This document shows positions 24,220 to 33,493 of a stretch of DNA of 45,317 nucleotides, piece after piece. The stretch spans positions 1-45,317 of the forward strand of contig JAZOAC010000019.1 of assembly GCA_045595285.1 (NCBI GenBank), given 5' to 3'. Each line of letters starts with the position of its first letter. Position 1 is the first letter of the stretch. The translations under genes were made by a program, and so were the position numbers. Source of the DNA: UBA1731 sp045595285. Lineage in GTDB: Bacteria > Verrucomicrobiota > Kiritimatiellia > RFP12 > UBA1067. Below the pieces are notes generated by a model. It was given only the letters and a program-made list of their open reading frames with translations, was not told where the DNA came from and ran no database searches.

Positions 24220-27174
24220 CTATTTGAAATCCAGCGCAAAAGAGACGCTGCCGGAATGTTGAGGCACCGTCTGGATGATTTCTTCGGAAGCGTTCACCGC
24301 CACATCGCTGTGGAGTATTCCTACGCCTTGATGGACAAGTCCGAATCCCATGAAGAACGTGCGCCAATCCCCGAAAGAAATCATTTTCTGATATACAGGA
24401 GTAAAATGCTCCGAACCATCCTCGTCTTCCGCCATTATGGCCAGATCGCGCACGAGAAAACGCTCGCCCGACGCATTGAAGATCTCCACGCCGTTTTCCC
24501 GGCGGAGTATCCCGGGTGGCAATTCGATGCTGAATCCGCCCCAATTCGTATGGAACGCCGAATGGTTCCTGCGCAGCTCTCCCACATCCACGCCGTTCAC
24601 CTTGACGCGCGGAGCCGGTGCTCCACCGAGGAATCTGTCGACAAAAAGCGCAAAATAGCCGAGACTCGCCTTGCGTATCTTGTGCGGCATTGAATTGTCG
24701 AAACGCGGTGCGGCCGGTACGCTCTCCCGCACTTCGTAAGGCCCGCTCCAGACGTATTCCGCGAGAACGCCACCGCCCACGGCTTCGAAGCGCACACGGA
24801 CTTCCTCGCGAGAGGATGTCACGACCGCATAACTCGCGACATCTGCCGGGAAGCCGGAGAATATCCTCTTTGACGGCGGCGGATTGAGCTGGAGCGTGGG
24901 AACGGCGCGATAGCGGCCAGGTCCCTCGTTGACCGGAGGCCACGTTCCTGCGACGCACACCTGGCGAAGTGCGGTGCCGTAGTCGTTCTTGCGCGCGGTA
25001 AGGCTGTTCATGTGTACATGTCCGCTGAAGTACGCATCGAACTTCTTTGCTTTCATGACCGTCTCGAGAAACGCGGCATTCTCGTTGAACCTGAAATAGT
25101 CCACATTCCACAGCTGCGGATGCGACACCATGAACACGCGCGCGATTTCAGGATCGGCATCGGCATGCGCAACCGCCTTTTCGAGCATGCGCCTGCATTC
25201 GACATCAAGCCCCGTTTCCATTCCGAGATGGTTGAGGAAGACGAAGAACGCGTCACGGAAGCGGAAAGTGAAGAACGGCAGTCCGTTGAGCGGCGCGCCA
25301 AGCTCCTTTTCTATGAAGGGAATGTAGTGCTCGCGTATGCACGGGCCGCCGCCCTGCCATGAATCGCCGCCGTACCAATCGTGGTTGCCCGGAGTGAAAA
25401 GGAAAGGCTTGTCCGGGAAAAGCTTCTTCACATGGCCAAGCGCATGCTTCCACTCTTCTTTGCATTCGTGCATTACGCGTGGAGCATGGCCAGTTTGGCA
25501 ATGGACTATGTCACCAACGTGCACAACGAAATCATATTCGATTTTTTTCTTCCTGACATCCTCGACAAGACGGGAAATCCTCGCTTCTGCGGGATCACCC
25601 CTGTCGGCGATGTTGCAGTAGTGGATGTCGCCAAGCACGATGAAGCGTGTCGGAGGCACGGGTTTTGCGGAAACGGCATCCCAATCGTAGCGCACAAGCT
25701 CGCCGCCGCAATTCCACTCCTTTGGCGAGGTTTCATCCATCCAGTCTATCGGCTCTGCGGCGGGTTGCGCTACGGAGGCACGGGCAAAAGCTGCGCGCAA
25801 CGCATCCTTCGCCAGATCGTCAAGGAACGGACGGTGCCACGAAACGAAAAACGCTCCGCCCGAACGCGACAGCAGATCGATCCACTGGCGATTCTTCGCC
25901 CAATCGATGGCTCCCGCATAAGAGAGCCCAACGCAGTCGCCGTCTTGCTGGTAGAACGTTCCGTGATGGTGCGCCCGCATTCCGAGAGCGTTCGGGCCGC
26001 ACAGTTTCGTAAGAGCCCAATCGCATCCGCTCGTATCGTCGCCCGTGCGCTGCACCTCGAAAAGTCCGGCTGCAAAGTGGTCGATGGCATTGCAGCCGAT
26101 GATGACCACATCGTCTCCGGCGGCATTTCGCATGGCGCGGTAAAGCCCCAGAACGGTTTCCGCCGTTGTGCGCGTACGGTCCGACCATTCGAGCTTTTCC
26201 ACGACGGGAGTTTCGGTGCGGAGATTCCACCTGCGGCACCAATCGAAGGTGAGAAAGTCGATCTTCAGAAGCTCGTACCCCCAAGACCGGAATGTGGCTA
26301 TGTCTCCGGCTATCGTCCGGGCCACAACCTTCTTCGTGGGATCCTTCTGGAAGTGCTTGAGCGGACGGTACCAAAGCCCCGGCCTGACATCCATCGCCTT
26401 GAGCTTTTCGGCAAGTCTCGGCATCGGCATGCCCCAGCGGCCGTTCACGCCGCGCCATCCGTCCTCCTCCTGCCATCCATCGTCCGCAACGGCAAACGGT
26501 CTGTTGGCAAGCCCGTCGGCGAGCGCCAATACCGCTTTCGCGTCATCGAGAAAACCGGCGGCGGTGTTGCGTCCGTATGCACAATACCAATCGTTGTAGC
26601 CGTACACGGGAGCCACTACCGGGCGAGGCCTGTCGCACATCGCCCGGCAAAATGCCTTGGCGGCGACAAACGGAGATTCTCCTCGGACAGCATCACGAGC
26701 GACGATGGTACATGCGTCGAGAACCCGTCCGCCAAGTTCCACGGGATTGGATCCCGCCCGGCAATCGAGAACAAGTTCAATTCCGTCCTTCGAAAGTTTC
26801 CACGACGCAAACACGTTCGGCTGGACCTTGACGCCCATGCAGCGCGTACCGTCTTCGCCATGCTCGATGAAATACCATGGCAAAGGGCCTGCATCGGCAA
26901 GCGATGTCCATCCCGTCATTCCGTAGGTACGCTCCCAATCGCCGCCAAAGAACTTCGATCCGCCGCCGAAGCGCCAATTCCAGCGCATGCGCACGAACGT
27001 GAGCGGCGAACTTGAGGATATGCGCACCGCTGCGGCGGCGGAATCTCCCGCAATCTCGATTTTGGCATCTGCGGCTCCGTCGGCGACGGCCGAATCCGGT
27101 GCATTGGCAGGCAACCATGCCGCCCTGACGGCGATGGCTGAAACTACGGCAAACAGGAAGATTTCTTTTTTCAT
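24220..27174 (-). CDS. secreted fusion of GH36-like glycosidase and metallophosphoesterase
   Basis: A single 984-residue frame joins two enzyme types. After a signal peptide (MKKEIFLFAVVSAIAVRA), residues 25-500 resemble GH36 alpha-galactosidases and raffinose-synthase-like enzymes, with ADDGWQ (about 230-235) and the KID nucleophile motif (Asp306). Residues 510-790 form a calcineurin-like phosphoesterase with GDIHY (515-519), GDIVH (554-558), GNHDW (596-600), SH (684-685) and GHVH (718-721). A beta-rich C-terminus follows. The GH36 C-terminal sandwich seems cut short where the phosphatase begins. Coding is continuous with no frameshift. Start ATG 27174 is chosen for the signal peptide. It lies between the beta-strand-repeat and DUF4091 genes. 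Confidence 0.88.
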   Translation of the reverse strand: MKKEIFLFAVVSAIAVRAAWLPANAPDSAVADGAADAKIEIAGDSAAAAVRISSSSPLTFVRMRWNWRFGGGSKFFGGDWERTYGMTGWTSLADAGPLPWYFIEHGEDGTRCMGVKVQPNVFASWKLSKDGIELVLDCRAGSNPVELGGRVLDACTIVARDAVRGESPFVAAKAFCRAMCDRPRPVVAPVYGYNDWYCAYGRNTAAGFLDDAKAVLALADGLANRPFAVADDGWQEEDGWRGVNGRWGMPMPRLAEKLKAMDVRPGLWYRPLKHFQKDPTKKVVARTIAGDIATFRSWGYELLKIDFLTFDWCRRWNLRTETPVVEKLEWSDRTRTTAETVLGLYRAMRNAAGDDVVIIGCNAIDHFAAGLFEVQRTGDDTSGCDWALTKLCGPNALGMRAHHHGTFYQQDGDCVGLSYAGAIDWAKNRQWIDLLSRSGGAFFVSWHRPFLDDLAKDALRAAFARASVAQPAAEPIDWMDETSPKEWNCGGELVRYDWDAVSAKPVPPTRFIVLGDIHYCNIADRGDPAEARISRLVEDVRKKKIEYDFVVHVGDIVHCQTGHAPRVMHECKEEWKHALGHVKKLFPDKPFLFTPGNHDWYGGDSWQGGGPCIREHYIPFIEKELGAPLNGLPFFTFRFRDAFFVFLNHLGMETGLDVECRRMLEKAVAHADADPEIARVFMVSHPQLWNVDYFRFNENAAFLETVMKAKKFDAYFSGHVHMNSLTARKNDYGTALRQVCVAGTWPPVNEGPGRYRAVPTLQLNPPPSKRIFSGFPADVASYAVVTSSREEVRVRFEAVGGGVLAEYVWSGPYEVRESVPAAPRFDNSMPHKIRKASLGYFALFVDRFLGGAPAPRVKVNGVDVGELRRNHSAFHTNWGGFSIELPPGILRRENGVEIFNASGERFLVRDLAIMAEDEDGSEHFTPVYQKMISFGDWRTFFMGFGLVHQGVGILHSDVAVNASEEIIQTVPQHSGSVSFALDFK

Positions 27175-27200
27175 TTCCGAACCGGCTATCATGATATCGA

Positions 27201-30200
27201 TCAGCGTACTATGACCCTGAAAAGACCGTTCCAGAAAGTGATGCGCACTTCACCGTCCGCCGCCGTGAATCTGCCATTGACAGGCACGCTTCCGGCATTG
27301 GCGATTTTCCACTTTCTGATCTGCGGCTTGGAACCGGCAGGATATGTAGCCACAAGCATGTTGCGGCATTCCGCAAGCGGAGGAAGAATCGCGTCGGCGG
27401 CAAGTCCGAGATCGACTATGGCCACATCCGCCTTCGTGCCGTCCAGCACCGGAACGCCCGAAATAACGCCGTCCGCAAAGTTTGCCTTGAGCGTCAGCGT
27501 ACCGATGTCGCCACCTTTAAGAACACCGGAGCCTCTCGCCTGCACGGCTGATATCGCACCAGCCTGGGAAATATCCACGGTTCCCGAACGGATATCGAGA
27601 AGTCCGCCGAACTGGTAGCTGCCGTTCATGAATTTGACAGTTCCCTCGCCATCGCAGACAAGCCCGCCTTCGCCCTCGAAAGGCACCTCGGTGGCAAACG
27701 TATTCCCGGCGCCGGGCTTGAGGACGATGCCCGTCCCGCTCATTATGACATGGCGCGTGCTCCTAAGTCCAGCGCCTTCGTTGTTGTATGCGCCGCTTGC
27801 AAGGAGAAAGAGCGTCATATCCCCGTCGCCCCATCTCCATTCGGCATTGTCGAACACGAAATCCACTCTCCTCGATGCGGAACCGGTGTCTTGACACATT
27901 TTCCCGACGGAAAAAACGCTTCCGTTGCGGAACGACATCTCTCCGCGCGAATAATCGTTGAAGTGCAGAATACCAGCATCGTTGATGCCTCCGAAAAAGC
28001 TGTTGTCGAAATCGGCGTCGATGTCACCATGTATTTTGAAGCCGTGATTGCCGCCGCCCGTGCCCGTGATGCCCAATTTCGAGTCGCGGAAGCGCAGACG
28101 CACGGCGGTACTTCCCGGCTGGGAACCGCGTGCATAGAAGCTTATCGAATTTAAGCTGTGCACCGAGGAATTGGTCGCCGCAATGACGGGAAACGCGCCG
28201 TCATAAATAGCGTCCTCACCAACGCGGATATTGCCGCATTCCACATCCGAACCGCCTATCGCGCAAAGAGCCGGCGAATGCACCGCCACTCCAGGCGCGT
28301 TCAGCCGCTGGCCGATCATCCAGTGTCCGGAGGTAACGGAACGGACTTTCACGTTGTCGAACGTAAGGCTCGGTTGCACAAACGTGCCGGAATCGCCGGA
28401 GACGTTCAGACCTACGCAGACAGCCGTACTCAAATCCACTTCCTTGTCCCCGTCTTCGCCGGATACGACTACGGCACCCTCGGCCACGCTGAATCCTGCG
28501 TATTGACCTCCGCTCACATCAGGCGCAGAACCATCGTCCGCAAATTCCAGCACTTCAGTATTGCTCTTGATGACATTGTTTGCGGCGGAACCGACTCCGA
28601 GGCCGCTGAAAAGCACCGTTTCTTTGTCCTTGGACGCCCGCACCGTCATCGTCCCCGCGCCACGCTTGACGAGTGCGCCTTTCGACACCGAAAAATCGTC
28701 GAACCGCACATCGCTGTCGGTCTTTACGACAAGAGCGTTCGTCGGCGATTCGGAGGACTTGAGGACGAATGGCGACGTCACCGTCATTGCCGTTCCATCG
28801 ACAGCATTCATGAACTCGACGGTATCGTCCGTCAACGTCGTCCCGGAATCAGGCAACGCTCCCGGTGCCGCCACCACATTCCGTCCGCCGCCCACGACAA
28901 GCGGTTCCGCCAACTGGTTTGCCGCCCCAAGAATCAGCCGCCCCTTGCCCGTTTTTTCGATACCGCCAAACAGGATCGGCTTCATGAACGAAACTTCCGT
29001 TCCGGCGCTCAAAGATAGCGGCAGGACATGCAAGAGTTCCATTTGCACATCGAAGAGAACTGACCCTGAAGTAACATTCAGGAAGCTTGCTCCCTTTACG
29101 GACGAAACGGACAATCCTTCTCCCGAAAGCGCATAAGATACGCCAGAAGAAACTTCAATTGCACCTACCTCCGCTTTGGAGGGAACGACGACGTCCGGAG
29201 ATGCGCCAGGATTGGAGAACGATGCGAGACTCGCCGCAGAAGGCACGCCGGCGGACCATCCTGAAGAATTCCACTCGGGACCGTTCCACACCGTTTTGGC
29301 CGAATCGCCGAGAGGAGCGCTCTCTTTCTCCACCGAAACCGAGACCGTCGTCTTTCCGGTCGCTTCATCGTATGACATGGAGAAATGTCCGTAATTTCCG
29401 GAAGGAGCGGAATCAAGTTTCAATTTGCGCAGCGCCCTCTTCACCGAAAGATCGGAAGTAACGTCTCCATCAAACGCAAACACGTCCAAAAGCTGTCCGG
29501 AAGCCGGTGTGGACGAGAATTTGATCTTCAAGCCGTCGACGGATATGTCCGTGCCGCGCACACGCACCACATCGCCCGGATCGATCGCAAGCGTACCGTT
29601 CGATGCCGCCATACCGTCGACCGTCAGTTCGTCTACGTCGCCTTCAAGCTTGACCGTACCTCCATTGGCAATGACAAGCGTAGTGCGAAGCGTCGTATTT
29701 GACGCGAAAAGCAGACTGACCTTGTCTACAACCGTAGTTGAAACGGTATGGTAGCGATCGGGTTTCAGCGTGACGGAACCGGTCGTGCCGCACAACCTCA
29801 GCGTACCCCTTTCGCCGTTTTTGTCCGAAAACGACTGGCTGATGGAGATGGCAAGATTCGCAACATCAACACTCAAGCCCTTGGGACCTAATTCCGCCGT
29901 ATCAAAATCCTGTATGATGTTCTGATTCCCATAACGGGCTTTTATCGTGCCGCCGTCCGCCGTGAGATAGCCGTGCGCATACCCCGTGCTGTCGAACAGC
30001 GCCGACGAATTGACGAATGCATGGGAGGCTTCCAAAACTCCCCCGTCGAGATCGACATATGCATCCTGATACTGGAAGGTCTTTCTCACAACCTCGGAAT
30101 TGCTGCTTGTGCCCAAATACAGGCGGTTGCAAGTTACGGTGCCTCCTGTCATCCTGAATCGCTGAGTATGGTGAAGGGTACCTTCTGTCTTATTCACTTC

Positions 30201-31580
30201 CTGGTTCTTGCCGACGTTTATGTCGCCGCAGAAGATGTGTCCGCCCGACACCCTGAGTTCGCCGTTTCCCGGACCTATTTTGATGCCGCAATTGACATAC
30301 GGATTGCCGTTGTTTGTGACCCAAAGGTCGATATCGCCTCCCCGCATGTCAAACAAGGCGTCTGATGCGGGACCATTGGCGATATTGATCGAAAAAGAAC
30401 CTGTGCCCGACGGATGGAGCGGACGGATGCGTCCTCCGGTCATCACAACACGGTTCGAAGCATATGCGGCATCGCCGACATTGAATTTGGCGTCTTTTTC
30501 GGTCGGCAGACCGACAACCGAATCATCCCCCTCAATCAGCATGTCGCACAACATTTCCTCTTTTCGGGACAAAGCAGTTTTCCCGAGACCGATGACGACA
30601 GGAAAAGCGACATCGACACCATCCGATATCTTTACCGATGTATTTCCTTCAAAATAGCATCCGGCAAACTGCACAAGGTCTATCGCAGTCTCGTTTCCGG
30701 CAAACTCGATTTCATGGCGGCGAAGCGGCCCCAACACGGAACCTGCCGCAAATTCGGGCGCATTGCCGGAAGCGACACCGACGATCCGACCGCCATCCTT
30801 GACGGCAAGGCTGTTCGTTCCGGCATAGTCGTATCTTGCTTGATTCCCGTATTTGAAGTTGCCGTGCAGTTCGACGCATCCACCTTCCAAAACCGCAAAT
30901 GAAGAGTTCGTTGCGGCAAGAGACATATTCGCCGTGGCGCACTTGATTGTCGCATTGCTGACCAATGCCTCGGCACGCGAAATTGGATGGGGCGCAAAGT
31001 TGAAGATCCATTTTCCGCATCCGCCGACATTGAAATCGAACAGTCCGGAAATGAAATCGAGCTTTATGCTCCTTGGATCCTGCGACGAAGTGCGCAAGAG
31101 CGCATCGCGCCATTCAAGTACCGGCTCGAGATGTCCGTTCGTCGCATCGGTCCTTTCCACGTCCAACGCGGATGAGCTGGATGTCGATTCCGACATTATG
31201 CGAAACGGATAGAACGATCCGTTGTTGTCGTTCAATCCGCGTGCAAAATCCCCTTCCGACAGCTCGCCCATCGAAAACGTGCGGCCTTTGCCGTTCAGGG
31301 TTATGGCCGAGGGATTGACGTGCAGGAGATGCAGGTAGTTGATATGGTTCGTCGCATCGGGAAGAAGCACTTCGGTGCCGATCCCCGACTTTGCTCTACT
31401 CACGTTTATCTTCGCGGCGGTGCATTTGTCCTCCGGAACCAATCCATTCGACCAGTTTGCGGGATCAGACCATTCGCCTGAGGCAATATCCACGTTCCAG
31501 TCGCTTGCCGCCACTTTGTTTTCGTCTGCGAATGCCGCGCATGCGGCGAGAGATGTTGCGATAAGCAGTCTCAATGTCAT
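27201..31580 (-). CDS. giant secreted beta-strand-repeat (autotransporter-associated type) protein
   Basis: A 1459-residue exported protein with signal peptide MTLRLLIATSLAACAAFA. The body is nearly all short strands and turns rich in Gly, Ser, Asn, Val and Thr, as in parallel beta-helix or autotransporter-associated repeat proteins. Two W-x-W-type modules, SGEWSDPANWSNGLVP near residue 35 and a related VWNGPEWNSSGWSAGVP about 785 residues later, each open a half of the protein. There is no C-terminal barrel, PEP-CTERM tail or LPXTG motif, so the anchor is unknown. An AAGGTG ribosome binding site precedes ATG 31580. In this operon it may bind glycans or the cell surface; this is inference. 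Confidence 0.85.
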   Translation of the reverse strand: MTLRLLIATSLAACAAFADENKVAASDWNVDIASGEWSDPANWSNGLVPEDKCTAAKINVSRAKSGIGTEVLLPDATNHINYLHLLHVNPSAITLNGKGRTFSMGELSEGDFARGLNDNNGSFYPFRIMSESTSSSSALDVERTDATNGHLEPVLEWRDALLRTSSQDPRSIKLDFISGLFDFNVGGCGKWIFNFAPHPISRAEALVSNATIKCATANMSLAATNSSFAVLEGGCVELHGNFKYGNQARYDYAGTNSLAVKDGGRIVGVASGNAPEFAAGSVLGPLRRHEIEFAGNETAIDLVQFAGCYFEGNTSVKISDGVDVAFPVVIGLGKTALSRKEEMLCDMLIEGDDSVVGLPTEKDAKFNVGDAAYASNRVVMTGGRIRPLHPSGTGSFSINIANGPASDALFDMRGGDIDLWVTNNGNPYVNCGIKIGPGNGELRVSGGHIFCGDINVGKNQEVNKTEGTLHHTQRFRMTGGTVTCNRLYLGTSSNSEVVRKTFQYQDAYVDLDGGVLEASHAFVNSSALFDSTGYAHGYLTADGGTIKARYGNQNIIQDFDTAELGPKGLSVDVANLAISISQSFSDKNGERGTLRLCGTTGSVTLKPDRYHTVSTTVVDKVSLLFASNTTLRTTLVIANGGTVKLEGDVDELTVDGMAASNGTLAIDPGDVVRVRGTDISVDGLKIKFSSTPASGQLLDVFAFDGDVTSDLSVKRALRKLKLDSAPSGNYGHFSMSYDEATGKTTVSVSVEKESAPLGDSAKTVWNGPEWNSSGWSAGVPSAASLASFSNPGASPDVVVPSKAEVGAIEVSSGVSYALSGEGLSVSSVKGASFLNVTSGSVLFDVQMELLHVLPLSLSAGTEVSFMKPILFGGIEKTGKGRLILGAANQLAEPLVVGGGRNVVAAPGALPDSGTTLTDDTVEFMNAVDGTAMTVTSPFVLKSSESPTNALVVKTDSDVRFDDFSVSKGALVKRGAGTMTVRASKDKETVLFSGLGVGSAANNVIKSNTEVLEFADDGSAPDVSGGQYAGFSVAEGAVVVSGEDGDKEVDLSTAVCVGLNVSGDSGTFVQPSLTFDNVKVRSVTSGHWMIGQRLNAPGVAVHSPALCAIGGSDVECGNIRVGEDAIYDGAFPVIAATNSSVHSLNSISFYARGSQPGSTAVRLRFRDSKLGITGTGGGNHGFKIHGDIDADFDNSFFGGINDAGILHFNDYSRGEMSFRNGSVFSVGKMCQDTGSASRRVDFVFDNAEWRWGDGDMTLFLLASGAYNNEGAGLRSTRHVIMSGTGIVLKPGAGNTFATEVPFEGEGGLVCDGEGTVKFMNGSYQFGGLLDIRSGTVDISQAGAISAVQARGSGVLKGGDIGTLTLKANFADGVISGVPVLDGTKADVAIVDLGLAADAILPPLAECRNMLVATYPAGSKPQIRKWKIANAGSVPVNGRFTAADGEVRITFWNGLFRVIVR

Positions 31581-31632
31581 AGTCCTGCACCTTTCTTCGT
31601 GTTCGAATCGCGTTTGGGATGAAACCTGGTCC

Positions 31633-33225
31633 TCAGACCTCCAGAGCGGCATTGTTCTTCTTGACCTGATCGATGCCAAGCCCGCCTATTTTGGAAAGAT
31701 CGACGGTCTCGATCCCGAACGGTTTCTGGTTCTTCCATTCGCCCTTGGTGAAATCCGGCACGTCAACGGAATTCGAACGGTTGCGCACCGATCTTTCGGA
31801 AAGTTCGCCGATGCAGCACGAAGCGGCGAGATCGTACACGTTCGTGTCGAGCGGAATGCCGTTCTGGAGGCAGTAGGCCCAGCGCAAATCCATAAGGAAG
31901 TCCATTCCGCCGTGTCCGCCGACCTTCTTGGCGATTTCCCCGGCCTGCCTCCAGTACGGATGCATGTATTCCTCGCGGAGTTCCTTCTGGCGTTCCTCCG
32001 TGAAATAGTCGTGTACGCCTGCGCCCGGTTTCTCCTCCCATCCGAAACGGACTGGCCATTCGCACTGAAGGGCATCCTTGCCGTACACGAACGCCCCGCC
32101 GGTGAACGATCCCTTCGTGCCGGTGATCCTGTTGATGCGCGAATACGGACGCGGGGACGAAACGTCGTGCTGGATCATGATCGAACGCCCGTTTGCCGTC
32201 TTCACGAGCGTGGTGTTCATGTCGCCCATCTGCACCTTGCACCTATGGTGCCAATCGCCGGCGGGATATGCGGCCTTGCCGTACGCTTCGAAATTGTACT
32301 GGTTCGATTCGAGAGACACGAGATAGTCGAAACGGTCGCCGCGGTTTATCCCCATGTTCTGCATGAGCGGGATGAGTCCGTGCGTAACGTACTGGTTGCC
32401 TTTGTGCACGGTGTTCCAGCGCAAACGCCAATGGTTCCAGTATGCGTAGGCGTCCTTGCCGAGATCGTTGTAGCTGCGGGCGCGAAGATCGTGGATGTAC
32501 GCGCCCTCGCCGTGGACCAGTTCGCCGAGCAAGCCCAGACGGCACATGTTGAGCGCGAGAAGTTCGGCCTCGCCGTAGCAGCAGTTTTCGAGCTGCATGC
32601 AGTTCATGCGCGTCTTTTCGGAAGTCTCGACAAGCTCCCAGCACTCATCGACCGTAAAAGCGCTCGGAACCTCCACAAAAGCATGCTTCCCGGCCCGCAT
32701 CGCATAAAGGGCTATCGGAACGTGCAATTCCCACGGAGTCGTGTTGTAGATGCAGTCGACGCCATCCCAATCGCACATCGCCTTGTAGGCATCCTTGCCG
32801 ACGAACTCCTTGGCGGCAGGACGCTTTGTGTCCTTCAGCCACTTCTGCAAGCCATCGACAGCACACTGCCTGACATCGCAGAGAGCCGCCACTTCCACCC
32901 CGGGAATGCTGGAGATGCGGTGGACGGCATCCTTTCCGCGCTCGCCAACCCCCGCGACGCCGACGCGGATTTTGCCCATAGGCTTGGCGACGAAACCAAA
33001 CATCGAACCGCCCGCTCCGAATCCCGGGCCTTGCTTTGCGCTCATGCAGCCTGCGGCAACGGCAGCCGCACCCATCCATGCCGTTCCCTTGAGAAAATCG
33101 CGTCTGTTGGTATTCATATCCCTTTTTCCCGTTGCTATCCCATTGGCGGGGTATATTCCCTTCTTTTTCTGTGAGCGGAAAAGTACACATTTCCGTTCAC
33201 ACCGCGAATTCAGCGCATTCCTCAT
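31633..33225 (-). CDS. Tat-exported GH109-type glycosidase (Gfo/Idh/MocA fold)
   Basis: A 530-residue NAD-dependent oxidoreductase-fold protein. GH109 enzymes with this fold, such as alpha-N-acetylgalactosaminidase, cleave glycosides through a bound NAD cofactor. Evidence is the Rossmann motif GVAGVGERG (89-97) and the GH109-like segments EVPSAFTVDECWELVE, LENCCYGEAELLALNM, EGAYIHDLRA, INRGDRFDYLVS and QHDVSSPRPYSRI. A twin-arginine signal (NRRDFLKG, Arg41-Arg42) is followed by a lipobox-like AAGC (Cys60). ATG 33225 has a perfect AAGGAGG six bases upstream but adds a 36-residue N-region before the usual Tat start at ATG 33117. First gene of the operon. Confidence 0.87.
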   Translation of the reverse strand: MRNALNSRCERKCVLFRSQKKKGIYPANGIATGKRDMNTNRRDFLKGTAWMGAAAVAAGCMSAKQGPGFGAGGSMFGFVAKPMGKIRVGVAGVGERGKDAVHRISSIPGVEVAALCDVRQCAVDGLQKWLKDTKRPAAKEFVGKDAYKAMCDWDGVDCIYNTTPWELHVPIALYAMRAGKHAFVEVPSAFTVDECWELVETSEKTRMNCMQLENCCYGEAELLALNMCRLGLLGELVHGEGAYIHDLRARSYNDLGKDAYAYWNHWRLRWNTVHKGNQYVTHGLIPLMQNMGINRGDRFDYLVSLESNQYNFEAYGKAAYPAGDWHHRCKVQMGDMNTTLVKTANGRSIMIQHDVSSPRPYSRINRITGTKGSFTGGAFVYGKDALQCEWPVRFGWEEKPGAGVHDYFTEERQKELREEYMHPYWRQAGEIAKKVGGHGGMDFLMDLRWAYCLQNGIPLDTNVYDLAASCCIGELSERSVRNRSNSVDVPDFTKGEWKNQKPFGIETVDLSKIGGLGIDQVKKNNAALEV

Positions 33226-33257
33226 GAAGTTCCTCCTTAAGAAAAGAAACATTCCGC

Positions 33258-33287
33258 ACTATAACACATGGCTTTTTTTTTTGTCAA
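33258..33287 (-). promoter_or_regulatory. near-consensus promoter of the five-gene glycan operon
   Basis: On the minus strand a perfect TTGACA (33282-33287) and TATAGT (33258-33263) are 18 bases apart, with nine consecutive A at the upstream end of the spacer. Transcription would start near 33251, giving a leader of about 26 bases to ATG 33225. Confidence 0.75.
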
Positions 33288-33332
33288 GGTATTTTGTTAA
33301 TTATATTTTTCTGCGACATGACCAACAGCGAC

Positions 33333-33350
33333 AGATAATTTAGAAACGAA
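33333..33350 (-). repeat. 18-base motif shared by two operon upstream regions, copy 2
   Basis: Identical to 19192-19209. This copy lies about 46 bases upstream of the -35 box of the glycan operon promoter, where an activator or repressor site could be placed. Confidence 0.6.
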
Positions 33351-33459
33351 ATCACTGAGACGATCAAGCGACTGTAAACCTGTATTCAATTTTCCGGTTT
33401 CCCCTAACCAGACTCTTTGGAGACTTACACTCCAGATGTTGTGTCATGTCCTGCGTACC

Positions 33460-33486
33460 AAAAAAAAGGCGCGGTTTTGCCGCGTC
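33460..33486 (-). terminator. intrinsic terminator of the tRNA-Leu/tRNA-Tyr transcript
   Basis: On the minus strand a CGCGG/CCGCG stem (33480-33484 with 33470-33474) and 5-base loop are followed within three bases by eight T (33460-33467). It lies just after tRNA-Tyr. Confidence 0.8.
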
Positions 33487-33493
33487 TTTTCAA

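Larger units (their letters stand above)
33226..33493 (-). other. upstream region of the glycan operon
   Basis: No gene is seen here. The region contains the 5' leader and promoter of the GH109 operon (33258-33287), an AT-rich stretch (33290-33312), the second copy of the 18-base motif (33333-33350), and the terminator of the tRNA-Leu/tRNA-Tyr transcript (33460-33486). Positions 33351-33459 show no structure I can name. Confidence 0.7.

Noticed and set aside
25381..27015. A 544-residue plus-strand frame opposite the GH36-phosphatase gene
   Set aside because: It is a shadow frame; all recognisable motifs are on the minus strand.
31339..33174. A 611-residue open frame on the plus strand across the GH109 gene
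   Set aside because: It is antisense to two well-supported genes and shows no export signal, motif or ribosome binding site.
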